Assembly: GCF_002531755.2 (NCBI RefSeq)
Contig: NZ_CP034998.1
Location: 2,356,001-2,420,000, forward strand
Direction: 5' to 3'
Length of the DNA: 64,000 nt
From: Rhizobium acidisoli
Lineage (GTDB): Bacteria > Pseudomonadota > Alphaproteobacteria > Rhizobiales > Rhizobiaceae
The notes beneath the pieces were generated by a model. It did no database searches and was not told the DNA's origin. It saw only the letters and a program-made list of their open reading frames with translations. Both the position numbers and the translations under genes were made by a program. Below, one piece after another: positions 1 to 8,648 of this stretch (positions are counted from its first letter, which is position 1; the number at the start of each line of letters is the position of its first letter).

Positions 1-51
1 ACTTATGCGACAACGCAACCGGTTTCAAATAGCAATCAGATGGAGGAGAGC

Positions 52-693
52 ATGTCGAAGGTGCGTGTCGCAGGGTTTTCCCTGTCCATAGATGGTTTCG
101 GTGCGGGTCCGGAACAAAGCATGCAAGATCCGCTCGGCAAACGCGGAGCCGAGATGTTTCAATGGTTTTTCCATACCCGCACGTTCCGCGCGATGCGGGG
201 AAAGGACGACGGTTCGCAAGGGATTGACGAGGATTATGCCGCGCGCGGCATGGCGAATTTCGGCGCCTTCATTCTCGGGCGCAACATGTTCGGCCCCATT
301 CGCGGCGATTGGCCGGATGAGAGCTGGAAGGGCTGGTGGGGGCCGAACCCGCCCTATCACGCGCCGACCTTTATCCTGACGCACTATCCGCGCGACCCCC
401 TCGTCATGGAGGGCGGCACGACCTTTCACTTCATCCCCGGCGGCATCGAAGATGCACTTGAAAAGGCGAAGGCTGCGGCCGGCGGCAAGGACGTGAAAGT
501 CGGCGGCGGGGTCAGCACCGTCCGCCAATATCTGCAGGCCGGCCTGATCGACGAAGTGCATTTCGCCATCTCGCCCGTCGTGCTCGGCAAGGGAGAAGCG
601 ATGTTCACCGGCATCGACCTGCCCGCCCTCGGCTTCCGTGTCGCCGAGCATGTCGCCACTGAACACGCCACACATATCGTATTGGCAAAATAG
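52..693 (+). CDS. RibD C-terminal / dihydrofolate reductase-like protein
   Basis: A 213-residue protein of the bifunctional deaminase-reductase C-terminal (RibD_C, DHFR-like) family, expected to be a cytoplasmic NAD(P)H-dependent reductase of unknown substrate. The N-terminal strand followed by SLSIDGFGAGP, the mid-protein FILGRNMFGPIRG segment and the C-terminal KVGGGVSTVRQYLQAGLIDE segment (the nucleotide-binding helix and loop) are typical of stand-alone members. I chose the ATG at 52 because a GGAGGAG ribosome site lies at 42-48; the ATG at 40 would overlap that site. The gene stands alone on the left edge. The fold is secure, the substrate is not. Confidence 0.88.
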   Translation: MSKVRVAGFSLSIDGFGAGPEQSMQDPLGKRGAEMFQWFFHTRTFRAMRGKDDGSQGIDEDYAARGMANFGAFILGRNMFGPIRGDWPDESWKGWWGPNPPYHAPTFILTHYPRDPLVMEGGTTFHFIPGGIEDALEKAKAAAGGKDVKVGGGVSTVRQYLQAGLIDEVHFAISPVVLGKGEAMFTGIDLPALGFRVAEHVATEHATHIVLAK

Positions 694-720
694 CGGGCAA
701 CCGATCGGCATCCTTTCCGC

Positions 721-755
721 CAGTGCATGCCGCAGGCTTCCCGCGGCATGCACTG
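721..755. repeat. 13-bp perfect inverted repeat hairpin
   Basis: Arms CAGTGCATGCCGC (721-733) and its exact complement (743-755) enclose a 9-nt loop. It lies 28 nt after the reductase stop codon. No T-run follows on either strand, so it is not a classical intrinsic terminator; it may protect or end the upstream transcript. Confidence 0.6.
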
Positions 756-916
756 GCGAGGATGGGAAGCACGCGCAACAGGATCGGCGCCAAACAGTGC
801 CAAAATAGCTGTGGAGTTGTTGGGGAATACGCGTAAACTAAGCGCCATTGGCACAGCGGCGTCGGCACGACCGCTTGAGACCATAGGCGCTTTTGAGCTT
901 TTCGGATGGCACGACG

Positions 917-1120
917 ATGCTCCTATCGCTCATCTCACTCAACGACGATGAAATAACAATCGTCACCGACGCCGTTCGGCGATGGTGCTGCGAGAGAAAG
1001 CTCGATATCGACAGCAGTGAAGGGCGCCGCGCCATCACCATTGCCGTCGATCTCGTCCAGTTGAACACTGACCGCGACAGGCTTTTAGCCGAGCTGTCGA
1101 AGCAGCTGGACTACCAGTAG
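917..1120 (+). CDS. small conserved-looking hypothetical protein
   Basis: A 67-residue acidic protein starting MLLSLISLNDDEITIV and ending with a charged helix (DRDRLLAELSKQLDYQ). Its codon use and composition look like a real rhizobial small ORF, and the segment DDEITIVTDAVRRWC is suggestive of a short helical protein. No domain is recognised. An in-frame TTG at 893 could add eight residues; I prefer the ATG at 917, preceded by GGATGG. It is convergent with the MarR-GNAT gene. Function unknown. Confidence 0.5.
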   Translation: MLLSLISLNDDEITIVTDAVRRWCCERKLDIDSSEGRRAITIAVDLVQLNTDRDRLLAELSKQLDYQ

Positions 1121-1176
1121 ACCCCGACCGAAATCCCTCGCCGCCACGCATCAGCCGCGCCGCTGCTTCGCAACGC

Positions 1177-2052
1177 TTAAAGGCGTTTTTCAAAGAACGT
1201 GTCGGGATATGGGTCGTCATTGAAACGGTCGATCTCGACCCAGCCGCTTCCGCGATAAAGCTGTTGCGCCTCGGAAAGCGCGCTGTTCGTATCCAGGCGC
1301 AGGAGCTTGACGGACAGTTCGCCGGCGATGGTCTCAACGGCCGTCATCAGGCGTGTTGCAAGCCCCAAGCCACGCGCGGATGGGGCGACCCATAATCTCT
1401 TGATCTCCGCGACCTCGCCGCCACCGCCCTTCAATCCGACGCAGCCGATCGGCAGGCCATCGGACATGGCCACCAGAAACGCACCGCGCGGACGGATCAT
1501 ATCCTTGGCATCGGGATCGCGGGACAGCGACACATCGAAACCCTTCTCGAAGCGGCGTGCGAGTTCACCGTAATATTCACTCAGGCAATAGCGGGCATCC
1601 TCGTGCCGAGGGTCCGTCTCCTCGATCACAATCTGGTCGCGCTTCAGCGAGGAAGCAATCATATCCATGGCGCGCAGAAGTTCTTCCGGGCGGCGATGGC
1701 GCGCCAGAAATCCTTCCGCCTGCGCATTGGAAAGCGCTTCATAGGCCTGAAACTCGGACCGGCCGTTTTCGGTCAATCTGACGATGCGGCGACGTGCATC
1801 CTCGGCGTTCGGCACCGTCTCGATGAGACCCTCCTCTTCCAGGCTGCGCAGCAGACGGCTCATCAAGCCCGAGTCGAGGCCCAGACAATCGCGGATCACC
1901 GCAACATCCGATTGTCCCCGGCCGATCGAATTGAGCACCCGCGCAGCCCCCAGCGGCCGTCCGCGTCCGAGGAACGAGCTGTCGAGAGCGCCGACTTCGG
2001 ATGTGACGGCACGGTTGAAGCGACGAACGCGAGCGATTGGATCACAGGTCAT
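1177..2052 (-). CDS. MarR-family regulator fused to GNAT N-acetyltransferase
   Basis: A 291-residue two-domain protein. Residues about 1-140 form a MarR winged helix (DVAVIRDCLGLDSGLMSRLL recognition region; beta wing with DARRRIVRLTENG). Residues about 145-291 form a GNAT acetyltransferase with the acetyl-CoA loop VAPSARGLGLATRLM. Such fusions are a known alphaproteobacterial architecture in which the ligand or substrate is likely a small amine or similar metabolite; which one is not visible. A perfect 14-bp palindrome sits just upstream of the start, suggesting autoregulation. It is transcribed away from the membrane peptidase-like gene at 2169. Confidence 0.88.
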   Translation of the reverse strand: MTCDPIARVRRFNRAVTSEVGALDSSFLGRGRPLGAARVLNSIGRGQSDVAVIRDCLGLDSGLMSRLLRSLEEEGLIETVPNAEDARRRIVRLTENGRSEFQAYEALSNAQAEGFLARHRRPEELLRAMDMIASSLKRDQIVIEETDPRHEDARYCLSEYYGELARRFEKGFDVSLSRDPDAKDMIRPRGAFLVAMSDGLPIGCVGLKGGGGEVAEIKRLWVAPSARGLGLATRLMTAVETIAGELSVKLLRLDTNSALSEAQQLYRGSGWVEIDRFNDDPYPDTFFEKRL

Positions 2053-2057
2053 ATTAC

Positions 2058-2071
2058 CTGACTTAAGTCAG
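2058..2071. promoter_or_regulatory. Palindromic operator candidate for the MarR-GNAT gene
   Basis: CTGACTTAAGTCAG is a perfect 14-bp palindrome located 6-19 nt upstream of the MarR-GNAT start codon, in the divergent intergenic region. MarR proteins bind such short palindromes as dimers and commonly repress their own gene; that this protein binds here is an inference from position and symmetry. Confidence 0.6.
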
Positions 2072-2168
2072 ATAATTATCTCTGTCAATTCAGAGCACTT
2101 AAAAGCAGGCATATGGCCGGTCGGAGGCTTGCAGCCACCTTGCCGATCATCATCGCCTCGCCTATGGG

Positions 2169-3008
2169 ATGACAACGTCGCGCAAGGCCTCTCCCGTGTT
2201 CCGTTTTGTCCTCCACGTCCTGATCGTTGTCATTCTGACGCTGCTGACGCAGATCGGCGGCCTCGCCTATCTCATTGCCCTCGCCGCGTCCCGCGCCTGG
2301 GGCATCCGCCGCCTACTGGTGAAGCTCGCCATCTTCCTGGTTTTTTATGCCGGTGCGTCGTTTGCAGCGGGCCTCGCAGCCCCGATGTTCGGGCGCGTTC
2401 CCCTCTCCTGCATATCGGGCGCTACAGACAGACTGGTGGTCCGCTCCCCGATCTATTGCCTGCTGAACCGCAATTACGTCACGCCTGAGCTGCGCGATCT
2501 CGCGAAGGCGCTTGCCGCCCACATGGCCGCGGAATTTCCCGGAACCGTCACCGTGGCGCTGGATGCGAACTTCCCCTTCGTGAACGGCTTTCCGCTGCTT
2601 CCGCATCTGTCGCATGCTGACGGGAAAAAGCTCGACTTCGCCTATTATTACAAGAATGCCGACGGCGCCTTCCTGAATGGCGCTACCCGCTCCCCGATCG
2701 GCTATTTCGCCTTCGAAGAGCCGGCACCGGGCGACGAACTGCCATGCGAAGGCCGCCACGACTGGCTGACCACTCGTTGGGATTTCGACGCGCTGCAGCC
2801 ATTGTTTCCGGCCTATGGCATCGAGGAGCAGCGCACATCGGCCGCGGTCGCCTGGCTGACCAGCGAAGGCGTGGCACGCTTCCGCCTGCAGAAAATCTTC
2901 ATCGAGCCGCATTTGAAGAACGCGCTTGGCATCACCGACAGCCACGTCCGCTTCCAAGGCTGCCGCGCCGCCCGCCACGACGACCATATCCATATCCAGG
3001 TCGAGTGA
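2169..3008 (+). CDS. Membrane-anchored M15/LAS-like metallopeptidase candidate
   Basis: A 279-residue protein with two hydrophobic N-terminal segments (about 13-40 and 50-73) and a soluble, presumably periplasmic, domain. That domain holds SHADGKKLDF (148-157) and HDDHIHI (270-276). The spacing of H149, D156 and H273 matches the SxHxxGxxxD and HxH zinc-ligand signatures of M15/LAS peptidases such as VanX, DacB and MepA, which cut peptidoglycan peptides. Family databases may list it only as a hypothetical protein, so peptidase activity is inferred from the motif pattern. It follows the MarR-GNAT gene divergently and is followed by a P-loop gene. Confidence 0.7.
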   Translation: MTTSRKASPVFRFVLHVLIVVILTLLTQIGGLAYLIALAASRAWGIRRLLVKLAIFLVFYAGASFAAGLAAPMFGRVPLSCISGATDRLVVRSPIYCLLNRNYVTPELRDLAKALAAHMAAEFPGTVTVALDANFPFVNGFPLLPHLSHADGKKLDFAYYYKNADGAFLNGATRSPIGYFAFEEPAPGDELPCEGRHDWLTTRWDFDALQPLFPAYGIEEQRTSAAVAWLTSEGVARFRLQKIFIEPHLKNALGITDSHVRFQGCRAARHDDHIHIQVE

Positions 3009-3086
3009 GCGCAAGCTGCAAGGATTGCGAAAAACGCTATTGCGCAGCGCGGACTATGTCGGACGAGAGCGAGGAGGTTGCTCCGC

Positions 3087-3659
3087 ATGAATATCTTCAT
3101 TCTGCTGATCGGTTTTCCAGGCGTCGGGAAACTGGCGATCGCCAAAGAATTAAGTCCGCTTTTCCCCGCAAAGATTATCGACAATCACTGGCTCAATAAC
3201 CCGATACTGCGCCTCTTGGATGACGACGGGAAATCTCCCCTTCCGGAAGGAATATGGGAATATACCGGCAGAGTTCGGCAAGCCGTCCTGGATGCGATCG
3301 TAGCCTATAGCGCGCCCTCGGCCAATTTCATCTTCACGCATGCCGGGATTGAAGGCGATCCGCGAAGCATGCGCACCTTTCAGCAAATTGCTGCCGCAGC
3401 TCAACAGCGCCAGGCCTTACTTGTGCCCATCCGGTTGCTCTGCGATGAGGACGAGTTGGCACGCCGGATTTCCACTCCCGAACGCCGCGTCCATCTAAAA
3501 TCGATAGATGTAGAAACCTCGAGAGAACGCAGCCGACGAGCCTGCGTTCTCGATCCTCAGCATCAAAATACCCTTATCCTGGATGTCACTTTCGCTTCAC
3601 CGCAGGAAAGTGCTGCCGCCATTCGAAATCATGTGTTGAACGTCGTAGGCAATTTCTAA
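3087..3659 (+). CDS. P-loop NTPase/kinase-like protein
   Basis: A 190-residue cytoplasmic protein with a Walker A loop GFPGVGKL at residues 9-16, directly after the first strand, as in small nucleotide or shikimate-kinase-like P-loop proteins. An arginine-rich lid-like segment (PERRVHLKSIDVETSRERSR) lies at about 135-155. The substrate is not evident. The start ATG at 3087 has GAGGAGG at 3071-3077 with 9-nt spacing; an in-frame TTG at 3078 touches that site and is unlikely. The gene lies 78 nt after the M15-like gene in the same direction and could be cotranscribed. Confidence 0.75.
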   Translation: MNIFILLIGFPGVGKLAIAKELSPLFPAKIIDNHWLNNPILRLLDDDGKSPLPEGIWEYTGRVRQAVLDAIVAYSAPSANFIFTHAGIEGDPRSMRTFQQIAAAAQQRQALLVPIRLLCDEDELARRISTPERRVHLKSIDVETSRERSRRACVLDPQHQNTLILDVTFASPQESAAAIRNHVLNVVGNF

Positions 3660-3935
3660 CGTCGGTCTTTGCAGCCAAGCCGCCCAGCCGGTAAGGAATC
3701 TGTCTTGCCTGAACGTGCGCTGCTTCAAATCCCCAGGAGCCGCCGCGGATGCACGCTGGAAGCAGCCGCGGCTGCGGACGGAAAAGACCTCCTTCGCCGT
3801 CAGGAATTCCAATGTCAGCCTCGCGTATTAGCTTCACGCGTTGTGATAATTGCCAGGGTTTCCCCAAAGGCTTCGCGCCAAATCAGCGCCCGCACCCTAG
3901 CGTTCACAACGTTGCGAACGAACCGTTTGCGATAC
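3660..3935. other. Intergenic stretch, nothing recognised
   Basis: 276 bases between convergent genes. Short open frames exist on both strands but none has a ribosome site or protein-like composition. No hairpin with a T-run was seen. Confidence 0.5.
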
Positions 3936-4430
3936 TCATGTCGTTGCCGTGCATAGGACCAACGGGTCAATTTTCTTCATTCGTTCAATAGCGTCTCTGA
4001 ACTCAATGCCGCTCCCAGTGGCCCATTGCTCTGGAGTTGGTTCCGGCTCCATTCTTACGCTTTCAATGATCGCGACGGTGCTATCGTGCTTGAGCAGGTA
4101 AGTTACTATAAAGTTGCCCGAGCCGACCTCGGAGGAAATGGAGAGGCGGTCCGGTCCTGCAGCCGTTATCGTAATGTTTCTAAGAAGCGTTTTGTACTCT
4201 GTGCCGTCAAAAGAAATGTAATTGCCATCGCGCACCGCAAAATAAGGACCCTCGCAGAAAGTACCAAGGAAATGAAGCTCGCTGACCACAAACTTATCTG
4301 CGATTGCGCTTTCATCCGCATTTGAACAAGAGGCCACAAACCCCATTATAGCTAGTATCAATGTAATGGAATGCTGGGGACGCCGTTGCGACGGCTTAAC
4401 TCGCAGCCTTCTTTCGGCAATCTTGCTCAT
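3936..4430 (-). CDS. Putative lipoprotein of unknown function
   Basis: A 164-residue protein starting MSKIAERRLRV, with a basic n-region, a hydrophobic stretch ITLILAIMGF and a lipobox-like FVASC ending at about residue 37, so it is probably lipidated and periplasm-facing. The mature part is a mixed alpha/beta domain with two further cysteines (FCEGPYF and VLCTATT at the end). I recognise no family. A longer frame reaches 4505 but the ATG at 4430 puts the signal region at the normal distance. The gene has lower GC than its neighbours, which could mean recent acquisition. Confidence 0.6.
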   Translation of the reverse strand: MSKIAERRLRVKPSQRRPQHSITLILAIMGFVASCSNADESAIADKFVVSELHFLGTFCEGPYFAVRDGNYISFDGTEYKTLLRNITITAAGPDRLSISSEVGSGNFIVTYLLKHDSTVAIIESVRMEPEPTPEQWATGSGIEFRDAIERMKKIDPLVLCTATT

Positions 4431-4577
4431 CGACAACTCGCGCAAAAACACAACGCACAGTGAATAACGGAGAGTGTTCCACAACCTGTTAATGACTTGG
4501 GTCAATTTAAGTAGATTCGCGGTTTCCCCATAAACAGATCATTCTACCTTCCCGGAATGACCAATCTCGGTAAGCAG

Positions 4578-4873
4578 TTAATCCCGAAATGCCCTGATTT
4601 TGCGCTGCTTGATCACCCCGCGGCGGATAGACCAGGAATTACCGCGAAAGGATTTGAGCGCCTGTTTGGAAGGCCTGACCAGCCGTCCCGCCGCAAGGTC
4701 GGCTGCTACAAGCATCATGCGCCCGAGCATCGCGCCCTCACCCGCATCGCGGATTCGACAGCGAATTTTGCTGAATCGAAGGTCAGCCCGCTCGTCGGAT
4801 CGACATCCCGGACATCGGCGCTGCGCAGCCAGGCCTCCCAGTCGATGGGAAGTTGTAGATGAGCGTGTGATGC
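4578..4873 (-). pseudogene. Remnant of a LysR-family (GcvA-like) regulator C-terminus
   Basis: The minus strand encodes, in successive frames, HTLIY, then DWEAWLRSADVRDVDP and TFDSAKFAVESAMR, then EGAMLGRMMLVAADLAAGRL and VRPSKQALKSFRG, ending KIRAFRD. These pieces line up in order with the effector-domain end of GcvA-like LysR regulators (W..WL, G..L....LA..DL..G.L..P, AFRDW). At least one frame change occurs at AMR/EGAM, consistent with a single lost base, and another just upstream. The N-terminal two thirds are missing; the Lrp gene begins 12 nt away. It is a decayed fragment. Confidence 0.7.
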
Positions 4874-4884
4874 GCCACGCGCGC

Positions 4885-5352
4885 CTATCGCAATGGCAGC
4901 TCGTAGCTTCGCTTCAGCGTTTCCATCGGCACATCGGTCTTGACGCTGAGCACGCTCTGAATGCGGGTCAGGTGGTCGGCCTGGAAACGCCAATAGCTGT
5001 GAAGATCGGCGGTGACGATCCGCAGCACGGCATCACATTCTCCTGTCGTCAGGTAGCATTCCATCACCTCGGGAAACCGCTTGACAGCTTCGCCGAAGCG
5101 CAGCGTCACCTCGGCATCCTGGGTCTTGAACCATACGCGGGCAAAAACCGTCAGCCCCGCCCCGACCTTTGCCGGGTCCAGCACCGCAACATAGCGATCG
5201 ATGATCCCCGCCTCCTCGAGCAGCCGCACGCGGCGCAGGCACGGCGAAGGCGACAGCCCCACCTCCTTTGCCAGTTCGACATTCGAAATGCGCCCGTCGC
5301 GCTGAAGCACGCGCAGGATATGGCGATCGATCGCGTCGAGGATTACCGGCAT
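4885..5352 (-). CDS. Lrp/AsnC-family transcriptional regulator
   Basis: A 155-residue Lrp/AsnC protein. The N-terminal helix-turn-helix (LDAIDRHILRVLQRDGRIS, then VELAKEVGLSPSPCLRRVRLLEEAGII) is followed by the RAM/AsnC ligand-binding domain (VMECYLTTGECDAVLRIV). These regulators sense amino acids and form octamers. The ATG at 5352 gives the standard length; an in-frame TTG at 5364 would add four residues. It is transcribed away from the argG copy 124 nt to the right, so it probably controls that gene and itself. Confidence 0.93.
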   Translation of the reverse strand: MPVILDAIDRHILRVLQRDGRISNVELAKEVGLSPSPCLRRVRLLEEAGIIDRYVAVLDPAKVGAGLTVFARVWFKTQDAEVTLRFGEAVKRFPEVMECYLTTGECDAVLRIVTADLHSYWRFQADHLTRIQSVLSVKTDVPMETLKRSYELPLR

Positions 5353-5476
5353 TTTATAGCTCAAGCCTCTTCTATAGTGGCATCATATGCCAAACGATCG
5401 CAATTTCGAGGATTTTTCGCCAGCTCATTGCGCAATACGTAGCCTATCGTTGCAAGCATTGATGTGGAGACGGCTG

Positions 5477-6691
5477 ATGGCAAGACAGATAGATAAAATC
5501 GTGCTCGCTTATTCCGGCGGCTTGGATACCTCGATCATCCTCAAATGGCTGCAGGAGACCTACGGATGCGAGGTCGTGACCTTCACCGCCGATCTCGGGC
5601 AGGGCGAGGAGCTTGAGCCGGCGCGGGCGAAGGCGGCAATGTTGGGGGTCAAGGACATCCGTATCGTCGATCTCAGGGAGGAATTCGTTCGCGACTTCGT
5701 CTTTCCGATGCTGCGCGCCAACACGCTTTATGAGGGGCAGTATCTGCTCGGCAGCTCGATCGCTCGGCCGCTGATTGCCAGGCATCTGGTCGCCATAGCC
5801 CGGCAAGTCGGTGCTGATGCCGTTGCCCACGGCTCGACGGGCAAGGGCAATGACCAGGTCCGGTTCGAACTTGCCGTCAATGCGCTCGATCCGTCGATTA
5901 AGGTCATTGCTCCCTGGCGCCAATGGAACATCCGCTCCCGCATGCAGCTTCTGGAATATGCCGCGATGCATCGCATCCCGGTGCCGAAGGACAAGCGCGG
6001 TGAAGCGCCCTTCTCGATGGACGCCAACCTGCTGCACACGTCCACCGAAGGCAAAATCCTCGAAGATCCGGCCGAGGTTGCGCCCGAATACATCTATCAG
6101 CGCACGGTCGACCCCGTCGATGCGCCCGATACCCCCGAGACCGTGACCATCGGCTTCGAAAACGGCGACCCCGTAGCCGTGAACGGGCAGGCCATGACAC
6201 CCGCTGCCTTGCTCACCGAGCTCAACAGCTTCGGCGGCCGGCACGGCGTCGGGCGGCTCGATCTCGTCGAAAACCGCTTCATCGGCATGAAGTCGCGAGG
6301 CGTCTACGAGACGCCGGGAGGCACGATCCTGCTTGCGGCGCATCGCGGCATTGAATCGATCACGCTCGATCGTGCCGCCGCACATCTGAAGGATGAGATC
6401 ATGCCCCGATACGCCGAGCTGATCTACAACGGCTTCTGGTTCTCTCCCGAGCGGGACATGCTGCAGGCTCTGATCGACCGGAGCCAGGACTTCGTCAGCG
6501 GCGAAGTGACGGTACGGCTCTATAAGGGAAGCGCTACGGTCATCTCCCGCACCTCGCCCTGCTCACTCTATTCCGCCGACCTCGTCACCTTCGAGGAAAG
6601 CGCCATCGCCTATGACCATCACGACGCCGAAGGCTTCATCAAACTCAACGGATTGCGGCTCAGGAGCTGGGCAGCCCGTAACGGCAGATGA
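5477..6691 (+). CDS. argG: Argininosuccinate synthase
   Basis: A 404-residue cytoplasmic enzyme that joins citrulline and aspartate using ATP to make argininosuccinate in arginine biosynthesis. It begins with the PP-loop motif ([25 protein letters not shown]), followed by the citrulline/aspartate-binding motif [14 protein letters not shown] and the segment [11 protein letters not shown]. Length and order match the family. The start at 5477 has GGAGA at 5466-5470; longer frames begin at 5387 but would start upstream of this site. It diverges from an Lrp regulator and is not near other arg genes, so it may be a second, amino-acid-responsive copy, an inference. Confidence 0.95.
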   Translation: MARQIDKIVLAYSGGLDTSIILKWLQETYGCEVVTFTADLGQGEELEPARAKAAMLGVKDIRIVDLREEFVRDFVFPMLRANTLYEGQYLLGSSIARPLIARHLVAIARQVGADAVAHGSTGKGNDQVRFELAVNALDPSIKVIAPWRQWNIRSRMQLLEYAAMHRIPVPKDKRGEAPFSMDANLLHTSTEGKILEDPAEVAPEYIYQRTVDPVDAPDTPETVTIGFENGDPVAVNGQAMTPAALLTELNSFGGRHGVGRLDLVENRFIGMKSRGVYETPGGTILLAAHRGIESITLDRAAAHLKDEIMPRYAELIYNGFWFSPERDMLQALIDRSQDFVSGEVTVRLYKGSATVISRTSPCSLYSADLVTFEESAIAYDHHDAEGFIKLNGLRLRSWAARNGR

Positions 6692-6872
6692 GCCCTGCCT
6701 TGCGTCGGCGCGTTGGCAGCCACGACCCGAATCCGATTTCAAACGATCTTAAAAATACGCACGAAAAAACTAATCGATTTTAATTTTATCATTAAAATTT
6801 TCTTGTTGCGGCGCAAAAGAATTTAGACATTAGCTATATCAGATGCTCACTGTGTTCGTTGGAGGAACTTGC
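6692..6872. other. AT-rich intergenic region with a hairpin
   Basis: This stretch is much more AT-rich than the surrounding DNA. It contains TTTTAAT and ATTAAAA arms around 6777-6797 separated by six bases, which may end the argG transcript and also places promoter-like AT-rich sequence ahead of the small gene at 6873. Confidence 0.4.
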
Positions 6873-7111
6873 ATGACTGTGACATTTCCGCTTACCGAAA
6901 AGCGCGGTGCGGAGGAATTGCTGAAGCACTTGACGACGCACAAACTCAGTTTTCCGGGAAACTGTGTCGTGTCGCTCAAAGCGCATATCGCGCAGGTATC
7001 ATCCTCCCATACGACAGCACTCGGCACTGCCCGTACCGCATGGTAGGATTGGATGTCTCGGAGCTGGAAGTCAGGGCGGCCTTCGCTTGCCCTCGAGGCG
7101 TTCGCCGCTAA
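6873..7111 (+). pseudogene. Small hypothetical gene, probably frameshifted
   Basis: Starts with a good ribosome site (GGAGG at 6861-6865) at ATG 6873 and reads MTVTFPLTEKRGAEELLKHL and onward to KAHIAQ, then runs into a low-quality tail ending at 7046. The next frame carries a more protein-like continuation (AGIILPYDSTRHCPYRMVGL and DVSELEVRAAF) ending at 7111. A single-base indel near 6990 would explain both. If the sequence is correct the product is a 57-residue protein. No family recognised. Confidence 0.4.
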
Positions 7112-7189
7112 CGCTACTCATCCTCACCAGCTTGCCGGCGGCAGATGAGATAGCCCGGCGCCACCGGGCATCCTGGCTGATGCAAAAAC

Positions 7190-7573
7190 TCAGCCGTTAA
7201 AAACGATGGCAATCTTGTTCCCCGCGGGATCCCGCATATAGGCGGCATACCAATTCGGCCCGTAATGCGGACGCGCGCCCGGCGCGCCCTCATCTGCTGC
7301 CCCGCTGGCCATCGCAACGCCGTAAAAAGCGTCCACCTCGGCGCGCGACTTTGCCATGAAACCAATCATCGAGCCGTTTCCGGCGCTCGCAGCCTCGCCA
7401 TTGAAAGGCTGGCAGACCCATAGAACGAAACCTTCCCCCCTCCCTCCTTCGGAGTAAGCGCACCATCCCGGAAATTCCTGATGTTTGCTCCACCCGATAA
7501 CGGCGAGAACCGCGTTGTAAAAGGCGTTCGATTTGGCAGAATCGATTGCGCCGACAGTTGCGTAGACACTCAT
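7190..7573 (-). CDS. VOC (glyoxalase/bleomycin resistance) family protein
   Basis: A 127-residue single-domain vicinal-oxygen-chelate protein. It has the paired beta-alpha-beta-beta-beta modules, with SNAFYNAVLAVIGW near the start and the terminal YAAYMRDPAGNKIAIVF strand typical of the family. The ATG at 7573 follows AGAGAAG; a frame open to 7627 adds a stretch with no family character. Members include dioxygenases, glyoxalases and resistance proteins; the role here is not determined. Confidence 0.88.
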   Translation of the reverse strand: MSVYATVGAIDSAKSNAFYNAVLAVIGWSKHQEFPGWCAYSEGGRGEGFVLWVCQPFNGEAASAGNGSMIGFMAKSRAEVDAFYGVAMASGAADEGAPGARPHYGPNWYAAYMRDPAGNKIAIVFNG

Positions 7574-7783
7574 GATCTTCTCTTCCCGCTCAGGATCAGG
7601 AAAACCATATTGGATCACGCCGAACAAAACAAGAACAAATGATGTGCTCCTGGCAAGATCATTGGCTGTCAGTCACAGAAAAGCGATCATTGCAGTATTT
7701 ACGGAGTTCCCACTCCCCGCAGTGCCGCTGGAGCAAATCAGGTATTCCCGGCTCATCGGCGGCAAACCGGATGCGTGACCCAG

Positions 7784-8560
7784 ATGACCTATCTGAAACA
7801 TGGCGTGCTCGCTGCGGCACTGATGCTCGCAGCGACCTTACTACCCCTGCATCAAGCCCATGCCGAGCAATGCGACCAGGAGACTTTCGAAGAGGCGAAA
7901 TACGTCGTCTGCACCCTGCAAACGGGGAAAGCCGACCTGCGCCTGTTCTGGAAGGGCGCCAATGGCGAGCCGTACCGCCATTTTTCAAGCCTTGCCGAAG
8001 CCGTTCGCGCCGAGGGGAAGACGCTGGTGCTGGCCGTCAACGCCGGCATGTACCGGGCCGATTTTTCGCCGATGGGGCTATATGTCGAAAACAGCAGGGA
8101 ATTGAAACCCGCCAATACCGCAAAGGCCGAAAGCTCCGGCGGCCAGGTGCCGAATTTCTACAAGAAGCCGAACGGCGTATTCTTTCTTGGTGAAACCGGC
8201 GCCGGCATGCTGCCAACCGATGAATTTCTAAAGCGTGCGCAGAAGGTGCGGTTCGCCACGCAGTCCGGTCCGATGCTTGTCATCGCCGACACGCTGAACC
8301 CGATTTTCATCCCCGGCTCGACGGATCGAACCCGCCGAAGCGGTATCGGCATCTGCGGGGCCGGCACGGTTCGCTTGGCGATCAGCGAAGATGGAGTGAA
8401 TTTCCACGACTTCGCACGGCTCTTCCGCGATCATCTGCAATGCCCCGACGCCTTGTTCCTCGACGGTGGAAACGGCGTCGGGCTTTACCATCCGGCGATG
8501 GGCCGCAACGACCGCTCCTGGCACGGCGGCTACGGCCCGATGCTCGGGCTTGTCGAATAA
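7784..8560 (+). CDS. Secreted phosphodiester glycosidase-like (DUF2233) protein
   Basis: A 258-residue exported protein. A signal peptide (MTYLKHGVLAAALMLAA, cleavage after AHA at about residue 27) precedes a NAGPA/DUF2233 domain, the fold of the uncovering enzyme that removes GlcNAc from phosphodiesters. Conserved features visible are NAGMY, QSGPMLV, the SGIGICG segment, ALFLDGGNGVGLY and the terminal YGPMLGLVE. It probably acts on a periplasmic or surface sugar phosphodiester; the substrate is unknown. A GTG at 7775 in frame is an alternative start; neither has a strong ribosome site. Confidence 0.85.
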   Translation: MTYLKHGVLAAALMLAATLLPLHQAHAEQCDQETFEEAKYVVCTLQTGKADLRLFWKGANGEPYRHFSSLAEAVRAEGKTLVLAVNAGMYRADFSPMGLYVENSRELKPANTAKAESSGGQVPNFYKKPNGVFFLGETGAGMLPTDEFLKRAQKVRFATQSGPMLVIADTLNPIFIPGSTDRTRRSGIGICGAGTVRLAISEDGVNFHDFARLFRDHLQCPDALFLDGGNGVGLYHPAMGRNDRSWHGGYGPMLGLVE

Positions 8561-8648
8561 CCACACCCTTCATCGGGGCGCCAAGCTGGCCTTCGCATTA
8601 GGTCGCACGTCGATATCAACCATGACGCCATAGTGCCCCCATCAAAGC

